Shown here: piece by piece, positions 33,328-63,170 of the stretch
Numbering within the stretch: position 1 is the stretch's first letter
Layout of the letters: every line of letters begins with the position of its first letter
Assembly: GCA_949825065.1 (NCBI GenBank)
Contig: OX463841.1
Span: 21,261,381 to 21,325,380 of the forward strand
Length of the DNA stretch: 64,000 nucleotides
DNA from: Odontocerum albicorne
Lineage: Eukaryota > Arthropoda > Insecta > Trichoptera > Odontoceridae
Reading direction: 5' to 3'
The notes under the pieces: generated by a model
Database searches by the model: none
What the model was told of the DNA's origin: nothing
What the model saw: only the letters and a program-made list of their open reading frames with translations
Translations under genes and position numbers: made by a program

Positions 33328-33854
33328 CAGTGGTTCTTAACCGGTACTCCGCGAGAATGTCACAAATGCTCCGTCAAATATGAAACATTTGATCGAAGTT
33401 TGGCAATTTTATTACAATTTTCAACATATTTATGTGAGCTTGGTTTCTCAACCCTAACCAATATAAAAACGAAAAAACGCGAAAAGCTTACAAATTTAGA
33501 AGAAATGAGGGTAGATATATCAATCATTAGACCTAATATTGTTGAAATACGAGTATATAAAAGGCATCAAGGTCAAATATCGCATCAATAATATTTTTTA
33601 TAAAAGAGTTATTTTAGCTACAGTTTTTGCAAATATAATATATACACTGTATAATATACATATTATGTTATATTTTTATAATAATGTTTTATTCTTTTAC
33701 GTTTTTTTTTGCAATCTGTAATTTTTATTTATAAATAAAAGCAATATTCATGCATTTTTTATTGTTAGTTTTATGACCTTGACGATTTGGTGACATGCAA
33801 ATTTTTCTTATAATCAAAAGTGCTCCGTGACTTCGAAAAGGTTAAGAGCCACTG
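33328..33854. mobile_element. non-autonomous hAT element, 8-bp TSD
   Basis: 527 bp. The left end is CAGTGGTTCTTAACC; the right end, read inward, is CAGTGGCTCTTAACC. A perfect 8-bp duplication CTCTAGAC lies at 33320-33327 and 33855-33862. The interior is AT-rich, with a short opening but no transposase motif. It starts 76 bp beyond the larger hAT and has different TIRs, so it is a separate family. Confidence 0.9.
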
Positions 33855-33862
33855 CTCTAGAC

Positions 33863-35320
33863 AAATCAAATCTGAGGTTTCGATAATAAAGAGTTCCAAG
33901 ATAATCAGACATGTTTAAAACATTACAGCTTGAAAAGACAAAAATTAAATTGCATTATTTATTTATTACATTTACCTGTTCAAATGTATGTTAAATAGTT
34001 AATAACAGAGAATTGCATATGTCAAAATTATTATACTATATAATGTTCTACCATTTAATAAAAATATAATATTTATAATTATTTAAAAAAAGATAAATAT
34101 TGATACAGGCCATGGCTACTCAACTAGATCGGCAGAATGACTTCTGAGAAGAAAAAATGTATATCATATGGTGAAGAACATTGAGATGCATTGTTTCTAG
34201 AACTTTTAATAGATCGAATAGTGACATGACACTCTTTAAATTGTTAGAATAAGCATTTAGTCAAGCATTTTTTAAAACCTGTATAAAACTTATAAAAAAC
34301 CAAAAAAAGGAGGTATATGTCAAACATGGAATTCTGAATAGTTGATGATGAAAAATAAATTAAATATCTACATTAAAACCTAAATAAAGTCTGAAAATAA
34401 ATGTACGAGTAGATCAGAATCAGAATTGACTCCGAGATACTAGATTATTTTGAAAACTCACTCACCATTACAAACACTGGTTTTAATTCCACAGAACAGA
34501 AATGAATTGAAGTGCAGTTTAATGATACCCTAATTTTTATTTATGTGTCACATTAACTTTAATTGTGAAGAATCCTGCTATTTTATTCAATAATTTAAAA
34601 CAATGTTTGAATATATGCAATGGGGGCAACACATGTATTTTATGCCCCTGACAACAAAACAAATTACTATTGGCCTCTGAGGGTGCCCCTGATTGACTCT
34701 TACACTAGTGTTCAAGTCCAATTGAGTGGACCTGACAAATAACCAACCACAATTTTCTCCTACGAGCGCTCAAGATTGACCCCTAAAAGCGCCCTGCCCT
34801 GCACACTGATGGCCAGGGGTAAATGACCCCGTCTGCCCTCACCCTTGTTACGCCTCTGATGCAATTTCAAAAGTGATAATATTTTATATATAAATAAACT
34901 ATTTTTTAAATTTTGAGTTGTAATGTAATCATTTAAGATAATTCTTGAAAAAATATTGCGGTTCTCGAAGTTTTCAAGATTCTTATATTTGACTCCTGAT
35001 GAGATGAAACTTCGCCATCCTTGGTATATGCAGTACAACCTGTAATAATGATAACTATCTGACAATTTCTTCCAATTAATAAAAGTGCTAAAAAGTATGT
35101 ATGTAAAAACACCGTAGTAAAACCCTTTTTACTTTAAGTGCGAATTTCCAGGTTTACAGAGTCAAGAAATAAAAATCTTATGAACGAACAAACTACTTGA
35201 GGATTATTTTTTGTTTGTGACATTAATGTTTTTTATATTTTTTTGTTACTTAAACCAAAAAAGTTTAAATCTAATATACTATATATCTAGATATGGTTCG
35301 TTTTAAATGTTCTTTTCGAG
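33863..35320. other. AT-rich, with a possible DNA-transposon end near 34800-34862
   Basis: Reading down from 34862, CAGAGGCGTAACAAGGGTGA then GGGCAGACGGGGTCATTTAC looks like a hAT-type end (CAG-GGCGTA-C). No convincing partner or target duplication was found. The rest is unremarkable. Confidence 0.35.
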
Positions 35321-35327
35321 GAGAGTA

Positions 35328-36554
35328 TATCAGGTCTGTAAATATGAAACTGGATTTTTTTTATAGAAAATACACATTTATTGTATTGTATAAAAATGGT
35401 AAAAAATATTTTATTCAAAGTATTACCCATCGCCAGCTACACATTTTTCCCATCTCTCTGGCAATTTGTGGATGCCACGTCAAAACAACTGTTGCTCTTT
35501 TGAGGCAAACCAATCATAGATCCATTTTCGCAAGAAATGAAGCGCTGCTCAGCAAGTGTGTGTCCCATCGATGCAAATAAGTAGTAATCGGATGGAGCCA
35601 AGTCTGGTGAGTAAGCTGCATGCGAAAGTATTTGCCAACTAAACGCCTCAATCGTTTCCTTGACCGGTTTTGCTGTATGCGATGGTGCATTATCATGAAG
35701 CAAAATTAGTTTGTGTTGCCTCTTTTGATATTCTGGTCGTTTTTCACGCAATGCTTGGTTCAAATCCATAATTCGTTGTCGGTAGCGTTCAATATTAACG
35801 GTTTCGCCAGGTTTTAGCAGCTCATAACAGATAACACCCTTCTGATCCCATCAAACACAGAGCATTGTCTTCCGTCCATAGCGATTTGGCAGTCGATGTT
35901 GCTGGTTTGCTTGGAGCTACCCATGATCTTTTATGCTTAGGATTTTCCGATGGAGAAATGATTTTCTTTTGTACCTGGCGAGCAGCATTACGCAAGTGGT
36001 TTTTCGGTTTTCCTGCTGTCTTTCATTCAGTTCATGTGGAACCCATTTTCCCACCTTCTGGATCTTTCAAACGTATGGAAACGGCTTCTCGTGTCACATT
36101 TAATTGATCCGCGAGTTGTTGTTGCGTTTGAGCATCATGCTCATCCAATAATGCTTGCAATTCGACGTCTTCAAACTTTCTCGGTGGTATTCCACATTCT
36201 TCGTTTCTCACGTCAAAATCGCCACTTTCGAATTTTTTAAAGCACTGTGATTTACCAAGAGCATGCTCACCGTAAGCTTCGACAAGCATTCGATGCGATT
36301 CTGCAGCAGTTTTCTTCAAATGGTAACAGAAAATCAATGCTGTCCGCAAATCGTAGTTTTCAGGCACGAAAACAGACATGTTCAACGCTATGAAAACATA
36401 TGCAGTTGTATTAAACTTGTATTGTTGTGAGTTAAAAGACTTTGACAAATGTAAACACAAGAAAAAGGTGCTAATGACGCGGTTTGACAGTCACTACATT
36501 GACAACTAGAGCTATCTATGAGCAAATTCCGGTTTCATATTTACAGACCTGATA
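35328..36554 (-). mobile_element. mariner element with intact ends, broken transposase
   Basis: The TIRs read inward from each end as TATCAGGTCTGTAAATATGA. TA occurs at 35326-35327 and 36555-36556. At 1227 bp it is near the usual 1.25-1.3 kb. The minus-strand transposase starts at about 36378 (MSVFVPENYDLRTALIFCYH). It has HTH text QLADQLNVTREAVSIRLK, second catalytic block LILLHDNAPSHTAK, and third block YSPDLAPSDYYLF. The spacing between those aspartates is 34 residues, the mariner DD34D signature. The first block (normally GDEKW) is deleted. Confidence 0.92.
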
Positions 36555-36559
36555 TAATG

Positions 36560-38550
36560 GACACATGTGATGAGCTGATTGACTTTGTTAATTGGTTCTT
36601 TTATTACTCAAATATATTTCCTTATCACGTAGAAAAAGAGTGGATAAATTAAATGAAACTAATGATACAATAAAATTTACTTGTTTTTTGTGCTTAAAAG
36701 GTACGTTTTCCAATTTTATGCCATTTATTTATTATTCCATTTCAAGGTTTGTGGCCTGATTTGTGATAAGTTTTTAATATTTTATTGCATTGCATATTGG
36801 ATGAGTTATAATTATGTTTTATTCCGATTTATAGGTTTTAAACAGCTTTGAAAAAGATTTTTTTTTAAATCAAAACTTGAACTATGTGTAGCATCCATAT
36901 TCATAATTATGGGAAATATGATAATATTTACTTTGCGGAATCCACTATTAAAATATTACTATCACGAAGTGTTTCGAGGTTCTATATCAAGTTATTTGCC
37001 AGACAAACTTAACATCAATTCTATTAGGTAGCCCGTAACCACACATCCTTCAAAAGACCCTTAGGTTAAATAACTTAAGTACTAGAATCAATGTTTATTT
37101 TGCCTGACAAAAAGCTTGATAAAGGAGCTCGAAACACGAGTCACAATAATAACATCATATTAGTGGAATTTACAAAGCCAATTTTTTTTTTAAGTTTTAT
37201 TATGAAGATCCATAACCATTAAAAAAATACTTTTATAGATTATTCAATTCCAGAATCCGCCACAGAAGTCAGATCAAGAATGCCAATAATTGACAAAGTA
37301 ATATGGAAGTGCAGATTGGTTGAACATGCTGAGCAGGAATTGCAAGATTCTCTTAGTGGAACTTTATTTTAGGATGATTATCTGTATCATAAGAACTATG
37401 ATCTGTCCTATCCTTTTCATTTTACAAACAAAATTTCAAACACTTAATACTAAAAACACGAGATTGAATCCTCGTTAATTTTTTTTTCATAAGCATTTCA
37501 AGTAGCAAAAATGCATCCATCAAAGAATTAAAAATTATAGTTCAGTGAGGTTTTCCGTGGGTCAAAATGTATTCAGAACATAAAAAGTCCTCATAAAATG
37601 TAACACATATTTTTATTATTCTTTTGTACATGTATGACTCACAAGTAACAAATTTCTAAACAAATACTTTCATTTTAATTACAGTATGTGTAGGATTATA
37701 ATTTTTCCATATTAAACACCAATTATGGTATGGTTTGTAATATTGAAAACCTCTTGCACCCTTTGAAAACAAATTTAAAATTAACCTAACATAATAATCA
37801 ATACTTTGCAAGTTTAAGAAAGAACAATTATATTCCAAGTGTAAATGTAATCTATACAACAAAATAGTTCTTTTTTCGAAAACCAGAATTTTATTTTTAC
37901 AAAGATAAATGTAAATAATATATATATCTGCATAAATTGGTTTACATCAATTAAAATTGTAATTATTAAAAGTACATATTTTTTCTCCTAGAAACAAATT
38001 GTGTATTTGCTTGTTGAGTTATAATTTATTTTTTTATAGACATTAAATAAGATAGTAAAATGTATAAATCAATGAACTCACTCGCATCGCCAGATGAATA
38101 CTTTGTATGTAATAGAATATAATGGTTAATTTCTAAAATACAATTTTCGCTATTCATCAGTCAATAATGAAATATACGAGTATACCAATTCTATGTGATC
38201 AGTACTTTAAAAATATGTAAATTACTGTAAGAATACAATGTATTACTGAATATTGAACTCAAATATCTTTATTCTAATAATATTAAGTAAGGAATGTAAT
38301 GTTGACATATATTATACACACTTCTTAATTTATAAATTAATATTTTGAGTTTTGAATCAAATAAAAGTTTTATTATATTTTGCATCACTGTGACTGAAAC
38401 AAGAAGCGAGTAATATTTTCTATATTTTCAATATTTTCTTACAAAAATCCTTTAGATATATACAATCTACAATAGAATTCTGTCTTGAAAATTCAAGCAA
38501 TTTCATTTATATATTTAAAATAATGAGTTGTACTAAAAATGGTGATTATA
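36560..38550. other. AT-rich, nothing recognised
   Basis: No gene, RNA or repeat end can be supported in this 2-kb stretch. Confidence 0.4.
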
Positions 38551-38552
38551 GT

Positions 38553-38889
38553 AAAAACATTGCAAGGGTTGGAATACATGTTGGTCTATTACGCTCAAGT
38601 TTTCTTTCAGTGAACCAATTCAATTGTTGAACAACAAAAACATTGCAAGGGTTGGAATACATGTTGGTCTATTACGCTCAAGTTTTCTTTCAGTGAACCA
38701 ATTCAATTGTTGAACAACAAAAACATTGCAAGGGTTGGAATACATGTTGGTCTATTACGCTCAAGTTTTCTTTCAGTGAACCAATTCAATTGTTGAACAA
38801 CAAAAACATTGCAAGGGTTGGAATACATGTTGGTCTATTACGCTCAAGTTTTCTTTCAGTGAACCAATTCAATTGTTGAACAACAAAAA
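38553..38889. repeat. 83-bp tandem repeat, 4 perfect copies
   Basis: The unit contains CATTGCAAGGGTTGGAATAC, ATGTTGGTCTATTACGCTCA and AGTTTTCTTTCAGTGAACCA, and starts at 38558, 38641, 38724 and 38807. I see no difference among copies, so the expansion is very recent or is an assembly artefact. Confidence 0.95.
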
Positions 38890-40840
38890 TATACATAAAA
38901 GAATTTAAAAGGATAAAATATAAAAAATAGGAGCCATTTCAAGAATAATTTTTAAATTCTATTAAAATGAAAATCATATTTTTAAGCTTATGTAATAAAT
39001 ATTCCTACATTTTTTTATTTATCAAATTATAAAACTATTAGTATTTTGTCCAATATGCAGTCACCTCCAATCAGCTGTAATAAAAATATTTTAAAAAGAA
39101 AAAAAATAATATGGAACTGAACATATAAGCAGATAAAGGCAGAAGTAAAAAAATGTTCCAAAGTAACAATGGCAAAAAATACTTGAATCTATTGTATTGT
39201 ATTAGACTTTCATATTTGAATTTTAAACATTTTAGGAAATTATAACCATATTTTAAATTGCAAACCAATATTCCAAAATTTATGTTTTATTGCATCAACA
39301 GTGATCTATTTCATCTTTCAAAGTCGCCCTAATACTCAACAGTAAATTATAAAGAAATTCTGAGATCACTTTCCCCAACATATGAATTTAAATATGCATT
39401 GAAGAGACAAATCCACACTACCTGTTTTGAAATATTTGACAATATAAATGTAAAATATTTTAGAATGAGCTGGTTTTTTGTATAAAATGGAACAGATACA
39501 CATTTTACATCTTGATATTTTTTCATATAAAATATTAAGGTGTTATTCTCTTTCGCTATCTCAAATAAACAAAAAAAATGTGCATTTGATCTTTTTTACA
39601 TAAATACATTCATCCATTCACATTATGAATAATGACCTTTGCGGCCTAGTTAGTAACAACACTTGTCTTCAGCAGTTTGGTTTTGCGTGGTTTCATGTTC
39701 GGTTCCCTAAGGCACCTAAAAAGAAAAGGAAAGACCCGTCTAGTTAAATTAATCGACCAGTTTATTATTAACTTTATGTGTGCAGTAGTATTGTCAACAT
39801 ACACATATATGACAACTAACTGTGAGTTACGTACCTATTCCAAATTTTATCTTCTGACATTTTTAATGAATGAGTGTAAAAATGTTAAGACCTACGTGTG
39901 TATAGATGGGTCAAACAAATAATTGATTTCTTGATTTTATGGGACACAAATAATTGATTTCTTGATTCAGACACGATTTAAGGTTAATGACTGGTGAACA
40001 TTTGAGGTTTTAAAGGTTAAAATATCACATGTAAAAGTTTTTTTTTAATTATTTATGGTATCATTGTATGGTTTCCATACGAAGAACAAATTGTCCTACC
40101 ACATTTCACTGATAATACGAGTAATATGAATGAATTCTCCATTAAATACTTTCTAAATAATAAATCTAATTCACCAAAGATGGATTAATACTACTGTGGG
40201 TGGGGTTTTTGAGCAAGAAAATAATGCATTAACATTTGACATACTTCAAAATGTGCTTAATTAATCTAAAGATTGTATTCTATAGTCTGGAATTTGATCG
40301 AGTTATTTTCACAAATAAAGAAATAAACAAAGGTAGTCATTCCTACTGAGAAACTTTTAAAGATTCTTCATGATAATCTAAGGAAAAATACAATTGTTCA
40401 TATAGTGTCTTTACAAATTCCCTACCAACCAACAGTTTCCCATACTTCTTCAGTCATCCTCAGGTAGATATATCGCCTATTTGAAATTATTCTGCACAAT
40501 GTAACCAACCACCTTTAAATATTTTCATGTTTAGTTCATCAAAAATGTTCATATACATACTATATATCAATATCAGTTAAAAAATGATAAGTTTCAAGCA
40601 AGTTGTAAAAAGAATAATCAAATTATAATCAATGATAAGTTAAAAAAATGTGAGCATTTAAATCTTCAACATTTAATAATGCCAAGTAGACATAGTGTAG
40701 AATAATTCCAAATGGAAGTGTAGTCAACTATGCCAAAAAAGGCATATCGCTAATATGCTCGTTTACACTAGATACGTTTTCGGGGATTTTTAAAAATTAA
40801 GCTAATATTTGAGATTACACTCTTAACGGGTAATCCAGAA
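38890..40840. other. AT-rich, one possible SINE head
   Basis: 39635-39715 (TTGCGGCCTAGTTAGTAACA, then GGTTTCATGTTCGGTTCCCT) looks like a decayed tRNA-type A-box/B-box pair on the plus strand. Nothing else is recognised. Confidence 0.35.
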
Positions 40841-40844
40841 GAAA

Positions 40845-41570
40845 TGGCTGAACTCATCATCATGTCGAAGAGAAGAGCAACCGTTTGGCTTTGAAATTAA
40901 TAGACCATGATTATTGACAGAAAAAATCTGCTTCAGAAAATATCATATTACACTGCATAGAAGTAATACGTTACTTTTGTCTATCTTGGATCTCAAATTA
41001 ACAATAATGGAGAATTTGAAGGTGAAATGAAATAAGAAGACAAATTCCAATGGTCAAAAGTGCAATGTGCCGACTAGAAAAGAAATAGAAAGGTAGAGAT
41101 ATTACAACTTCAACCAAAATTTGTCTAGTAAAGAGATTGGTTTTCTCCATATGCCTTTATGCATCAGAAACCTGGGAAATAAAAGCAGCAGATCAAATGA
41201 GAATTGATATTTAATGTTGAACACAAATGCCGAGGGTCCCTTGGACTGCTAGGCATACAAATGATTCTATTTTAGAGGACCTCCAAATAAAGGACAGACT
41301 TTCAACCATCTGTCTAAGGCATATTCTTTAATTATTTGGCCATGTGACTTGGAGAGACTTGTTGTAATTAGTAGTGTTAATTGAAGAAAAGAAAGGAGAA
41401 GATCACTATCACGTGGATTGATAGTCAAAATTGCAGCAGGATCTTCGGTGGTGTCAGCACTCTGTTCAGTCAAGTCTAGGGATAACTGAAGGAGAGTTGT
41501 GATTAGAGTCGATGCAGTTCATAAAAATTGTGATTCTCAGTGATGAGGCAAAGACTGAGACGAGAAAAAC
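40845..41570 (+). mobile_element. LINE remnant, fourth type, C-terminal half
   Basis: Plus-strand text: YLGSQINNNGEFEGEMK, then QMVKSAMCRLEK, then TKIRLVKRLVFSICLYASET, then FNVEHKCRGSLGLLG. This is the YLGS-I---G----EI--RI--A--A---L order of many LINE ORF2 proteins (RTE/Jockey-like tails). It is followed by a frame-broken LFGHV-like segment. The RT core is absent. Confidence 0.65.
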
Positions 41571-43090
41571 GTAATAATGTTATAATCCTTAGATCAGGAT
41601 GTAGAATGACCTGAAGTTTCACAGTACGAAAGTGGAACACAGTAAATTTATCTTATTGCAAGTTATATATAGTTCAAATGGTTATATAGTTTTGAATGGT
41701 TCAAAATGTGTTCAAGAATCAACCCCATTCATAACAATACATACACATAATATATGTAGGTGATTCTTGGACGTTATGACAGTTTTGGTTCCAGTTCAGA
41801 TATTGTAAACCAAAAATTGTTGTAACTAGAAACACTGGCTTTGCAATTATTAATTAGTGAACTAAACAGCATTTTTCATATATATGAAAAATCAATGTAA
41901 TTATATTTGCAAAACAGGGTAAATATAGTTATCAACTGTATATATTTTTGTGTATGTATTTTTAAGTTTAAGCACATGTGTATTTTTAATATATGAAAAA
42001 TTATTAGTGAATATTGTTTCTGCACTTCACACATGAATTTTCTTTTCTGTGATATTTATTTGAAAATGTCAAAAGATATGTTATAGGTTATGATTAAGTT
42101 GTTATTAAATGTATAGTTTTGGCAACTTGCAAGACTAATCACACCATGAAAATGTGCTGTGGGCGGTGAGGTCATGTCAACACAAAAAGTGTTGTTAATG
42201 TAAAATGTCGCAACTCGAAGATACATGTGTGTTTAATATTCGTCATCAAAGTACTGTTATATGCAAAAAAATTAAAACTTGAAATACGTAATCAGTAGTT
42301 GACTTAATACAATAAAAATTCTTAGAAACATTTTTTGAGGTCAAACATAAAATAAAAAATTGTCAGCAAATATTAATACACATATTTAATTTTACATTGT
42401 TTTATTCAGTTTGGTCCGAATGAACTATAGATCGCAACTTCACAAGAAACAACTCAAAAATATAGTTTATTATAGAAGAAAAGATAATTTGATATCAGAA
42501 TATAAACTGTAAGACCACATTGTTACATGGTGCAATTTAAAATTCTGTGTCTGTAATACATTTGTTGGAAGAAAATATAGTATTCTTCCAAGGATTACTT
42601 CACTGTTAAGTTGTATCATTAATCTTGTGGTGGTGTAATGGAACTTGAAATCAAATGGAATATTACGAAGTATGTGATATTTATAAAAGTAAACTATAAA
42701 CAATATTTCACTAGTGTATATTGTTAAATATCTATGGAATCACCAAACAAGCATTATATGCATAAAAGATAAATCTAACACACCAATACATGAATATTTT
42801 TTTAAAGAATATACGAACTGTATTTACATTATAAAGTCGTTACATTTAGTGTATAGTAAAACCTATAGAGACAATAAAATTTTAAATTTTATAAAAATGT
42901 TGCGTGCTAGCTTGACAGATTTTAATTTAAAAAACTAGCCAATTTGTATGATTCAATATTAAAAATAGGAACAGCATAGGAATAATTCTCCAAAAATTAT
43001 ATTATCCATCCAAAGATTCATTTAAAATGATTTAAGTATTTTTTTCTATTTTGACCTGTTGCCATATGCCTCTTTACATAATATACACAT
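41571..43090. other. AT-rich, nothing recognised
   Basis: No supported feature. Confidence 0.4.
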
Positions 43091-43092
43091 AT

Positions 43093-43686
43093 AGGTATCC
43101 CTTGCTTGGCTTCATTAATTGGTTCTAGAAAAAAAATCAGGTGACTAGAAAAGCAAGTAAAGTGCAGATTTTAATATGGGATAGATTGGTTCCAAAGAAA
43201 AAAAAGTTACCTAAAAATGTCAAAAATAATTCTTTTTAATTAACATACATACCATCACGCCATTTCTATGACGGGGTAGGCAGCGAGGACAGAGCGTCCT
43301 ACTTTCATATCTCAACACACTTCCTTAACCTATTCTACATTCATACACCTTCTCATACAACTTCTACCATTACTCTGACTTTCCACATTTTCTTCTTTCA
43401 GAATATCATTCTCTTGATCCAACCATACTTTCGTGGTCTTCCTTTCACACATGCCCAAACCATCTCAGCATGCTCTTCATCTTACTTAACACATTAGCCT
43501 TAAGTTCACATACATCCCTAATCACTCCATTCCATATCCTGTCACACATTGTCGTTCCATGTATTCTTCTCAATGCACTCACTTCCACAGCATTTATTCG
43601 GCTCCTCTGTCATTTTTAATTAAACTTTTTCTTACTTATATTTAAATCGTGTTGTAGCGAAATCAGACATAACGAGGGATACCTGT
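43093..43686. mobile_element. possible pogo/Tigger-like MITE containing a LINE fragment
   Basis: The left end TAGGTATCCCTTGCTTGGC and the right end, read inward, TACAGGTATCCCTCGTTATG are inverted relatives. The left interior (AATTGGTTCTAGAAAAAAAA, GTGACTAGAAAAGCAAGTAA) matches a second copy at 48514-48625. A LINE fragment at about 43240-43625 (minus strand, YADDM family 3' end) fills most of the interior, so either it inserted into the MITE or the ends belong to two elements. Confidence 0.4.
43240..43625 (-). mobile_element. LINE 3' fragment (YADDM family)
   Basis: Starts with the antisense 3' terminus TCTATGACGGGGTAGGCAGC. Continues through ATGCCCAAACCATCTCAGCA (the WFGHVERM segment) and TTCCATATCCTGTCACACAT (the VTMYDR segment). 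Collinear with 6790-7200 and 55430-55920. Confidence 0.65.
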
Positions 43687-43689
43687 ATT

Positions 43690-45735
43690 TGCATTAACCA
43701 AGAATTATCAAAGCAATTTAATGCTGGTGTATTTATTATATTTTGATATTCATGTTTTTATTTATTTGATGAATTCTTAATTGCCCATAACTAAATGAAC
43801 AAATTAAAGTGTAAATTTCTTTGTAACATAAAGTTTTACTTTAGTTGTTCAATAAGTATTTTATTGGGAATGAAAACAATTATGTATCGAAACATAATCA
43901 ATATTTATTTTAAATTAAATTCAATCAAAATTAAATTCAATAAAAAAAACTTTCTTAGTAAAACAATCAACTCATAAATTCAAAAAGAAACATAATATTT
44001 AAACATCTAATTTTTATGTACTCCCCACATCTAAATGATTAACAATCGTGACAATCATTTGATAACTATAAATGATTTGGGAATTGATTTTGAATTCATA
44101 GCTAATTCATGCAAGTTAGTTTACAATGACATCAACTATTTCACATCAGTTTCTAATTATTCAATTAAAACTCTTCTATTCTTTTTAATTTAATAACTGG
44201 GAAATAAAACTAAATAAAAAAGCAAAGAAATCAGATAATATAAAACTAAATACATAACATATTGAGCAAAAATAAGTTAAAATCATCACTCATTATAAAA
44301 TAATACTTTGTTACGCACAACTCCAGAATATTTTTTAACTTGAGACAACAGACTCAACAAAATACATACACAAAAGTTTGTGAAACAAAGAAAAAATTTA
44401 GTGAATTGGAAACAGGTAAAAATTCTTAGGTTAATTTTGTATTTTATGAGCGTGTCCAATAAAAAAGGAAATAACTGAAAATTTCCTTATACCCAAGTAA
44501 TTATAAAAGTCGAATGTTTTGAATGCAGTAAATATGCATGTCCAACTTAAGAACAGCTTCATTAGCATGTCTTATCATAAATAAGTCTCATTTCTCAGTT
44601 CTAGAGGTTTTCAAACAATCAAAAACCAAACTAGCTTTATCACTGAGTCCATCAACAAGTAATAAATATACAAATTCTAATAATAAGAAAGATGTGAAAA
44701 TTATAAACTTGACTTTTTAATCTTGAAATAAAAAAAAATAAATGCAATATTTGTATTTTTTTTTAATCAACTGCTTTGAAAAGTTACTTTCATTTTATAT
44801 TTCTATATTCTTGACACAGGAAATTTAGAAAAATCGATAGTAAATTTCACAACAGTTGCATTTTGTCTGAAAATACAATTAATGTAACAAATTTGCAGAA
44901 AGAAACCGTTTATTTTCAAGAAAAATACCATTAAAAATTTGTCTTTTATTAAATGCATAGTAAAAAATATTCATATCCACACTTAATCTGTGCGATTTTT
45001 AATGATTGATCAACTTTAACATCAGACTTAGTGAAAATTAGACTTGAAATCAAAATAAGGAGAGACAAAAATAAATTCTAATTTCACTTGAGAAAATGAT
45101 GCAGTATAAATAAAAAACTATAGTTATTCAGTTTTTTAAATTTTGTGGTAATTAACAATGAGTGAAACTGTTTTTATAAGTATTAGAAGGCAACACTATA
45201 TTGCCTGTTTTTATTCATAATCCCAGACATAATCCAACACTTCAACTTCCGCTGTTTCGAATAAAATTTGACAAATTTTGAAGATAAATAAATCTTAAAA
45301 GATAGCTCAAATTAACTGATTAATGAAAATTGAAAATGCCAAATAAGAATAATCATTGTTAAATTACTTTCAATTTGCGTTTGGTTTACTTAGTTTTATT
45401 CATAATTGAAAATAAATGCATATTTTTTTACTGAATATTTTTTTACATCTTGATGAAAATAATTTATGACCAAACAATAAAAATATACTTTTGATTTGAT
45501 ATGAAAAAAGGTTCTCAGTGACGAACACAAAACATAATTTTTAAAAACAATAAAAAACTGCTCTGCCATAAATTAATTTAATATATTACATGTCATATTT
45601 GAAAAACCATAGAGTTAAAACTATGGTGAATCAAAAATTCAAATAAAAATTAACAATATATTAATATATTGCACACAGTCTGTATAGCCACCTATAGAAC
45701 AATCAATTTGATTAAAGTCTCATTTTTTTAATCGC
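43690..45735. other. AT-rich region downstream of ATP13A1
   Basis: No gene or repeat is recognised. On the minus strand AATAAA hexamers occur at 45738-45743 (13 bases past the ATP13A1 stop), 45395-45400 and 45210-45215. Any of these could be the polyadenylation signal; the first would give an unusually short 3' UTR. Confidence 0.4.
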
Positions 45736-45755
45736 ATTTTATTACACATCACTAT

Positions 45756-63162
<17,407 letters not shown>

Positions 63163-63170
63163 CTGCAATA

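Noticed and set aside
38553..38889. Second possible CRISPR-like array
   Set aside because: 83-bp units abut directly with no spacers; an ordinary tandem repeat.
42714..42938. 74-codon plus-strand frame
   Set aside because: Composition (K, N, I, Y rich) is that of random AT-rich DNA and no motif is visible.
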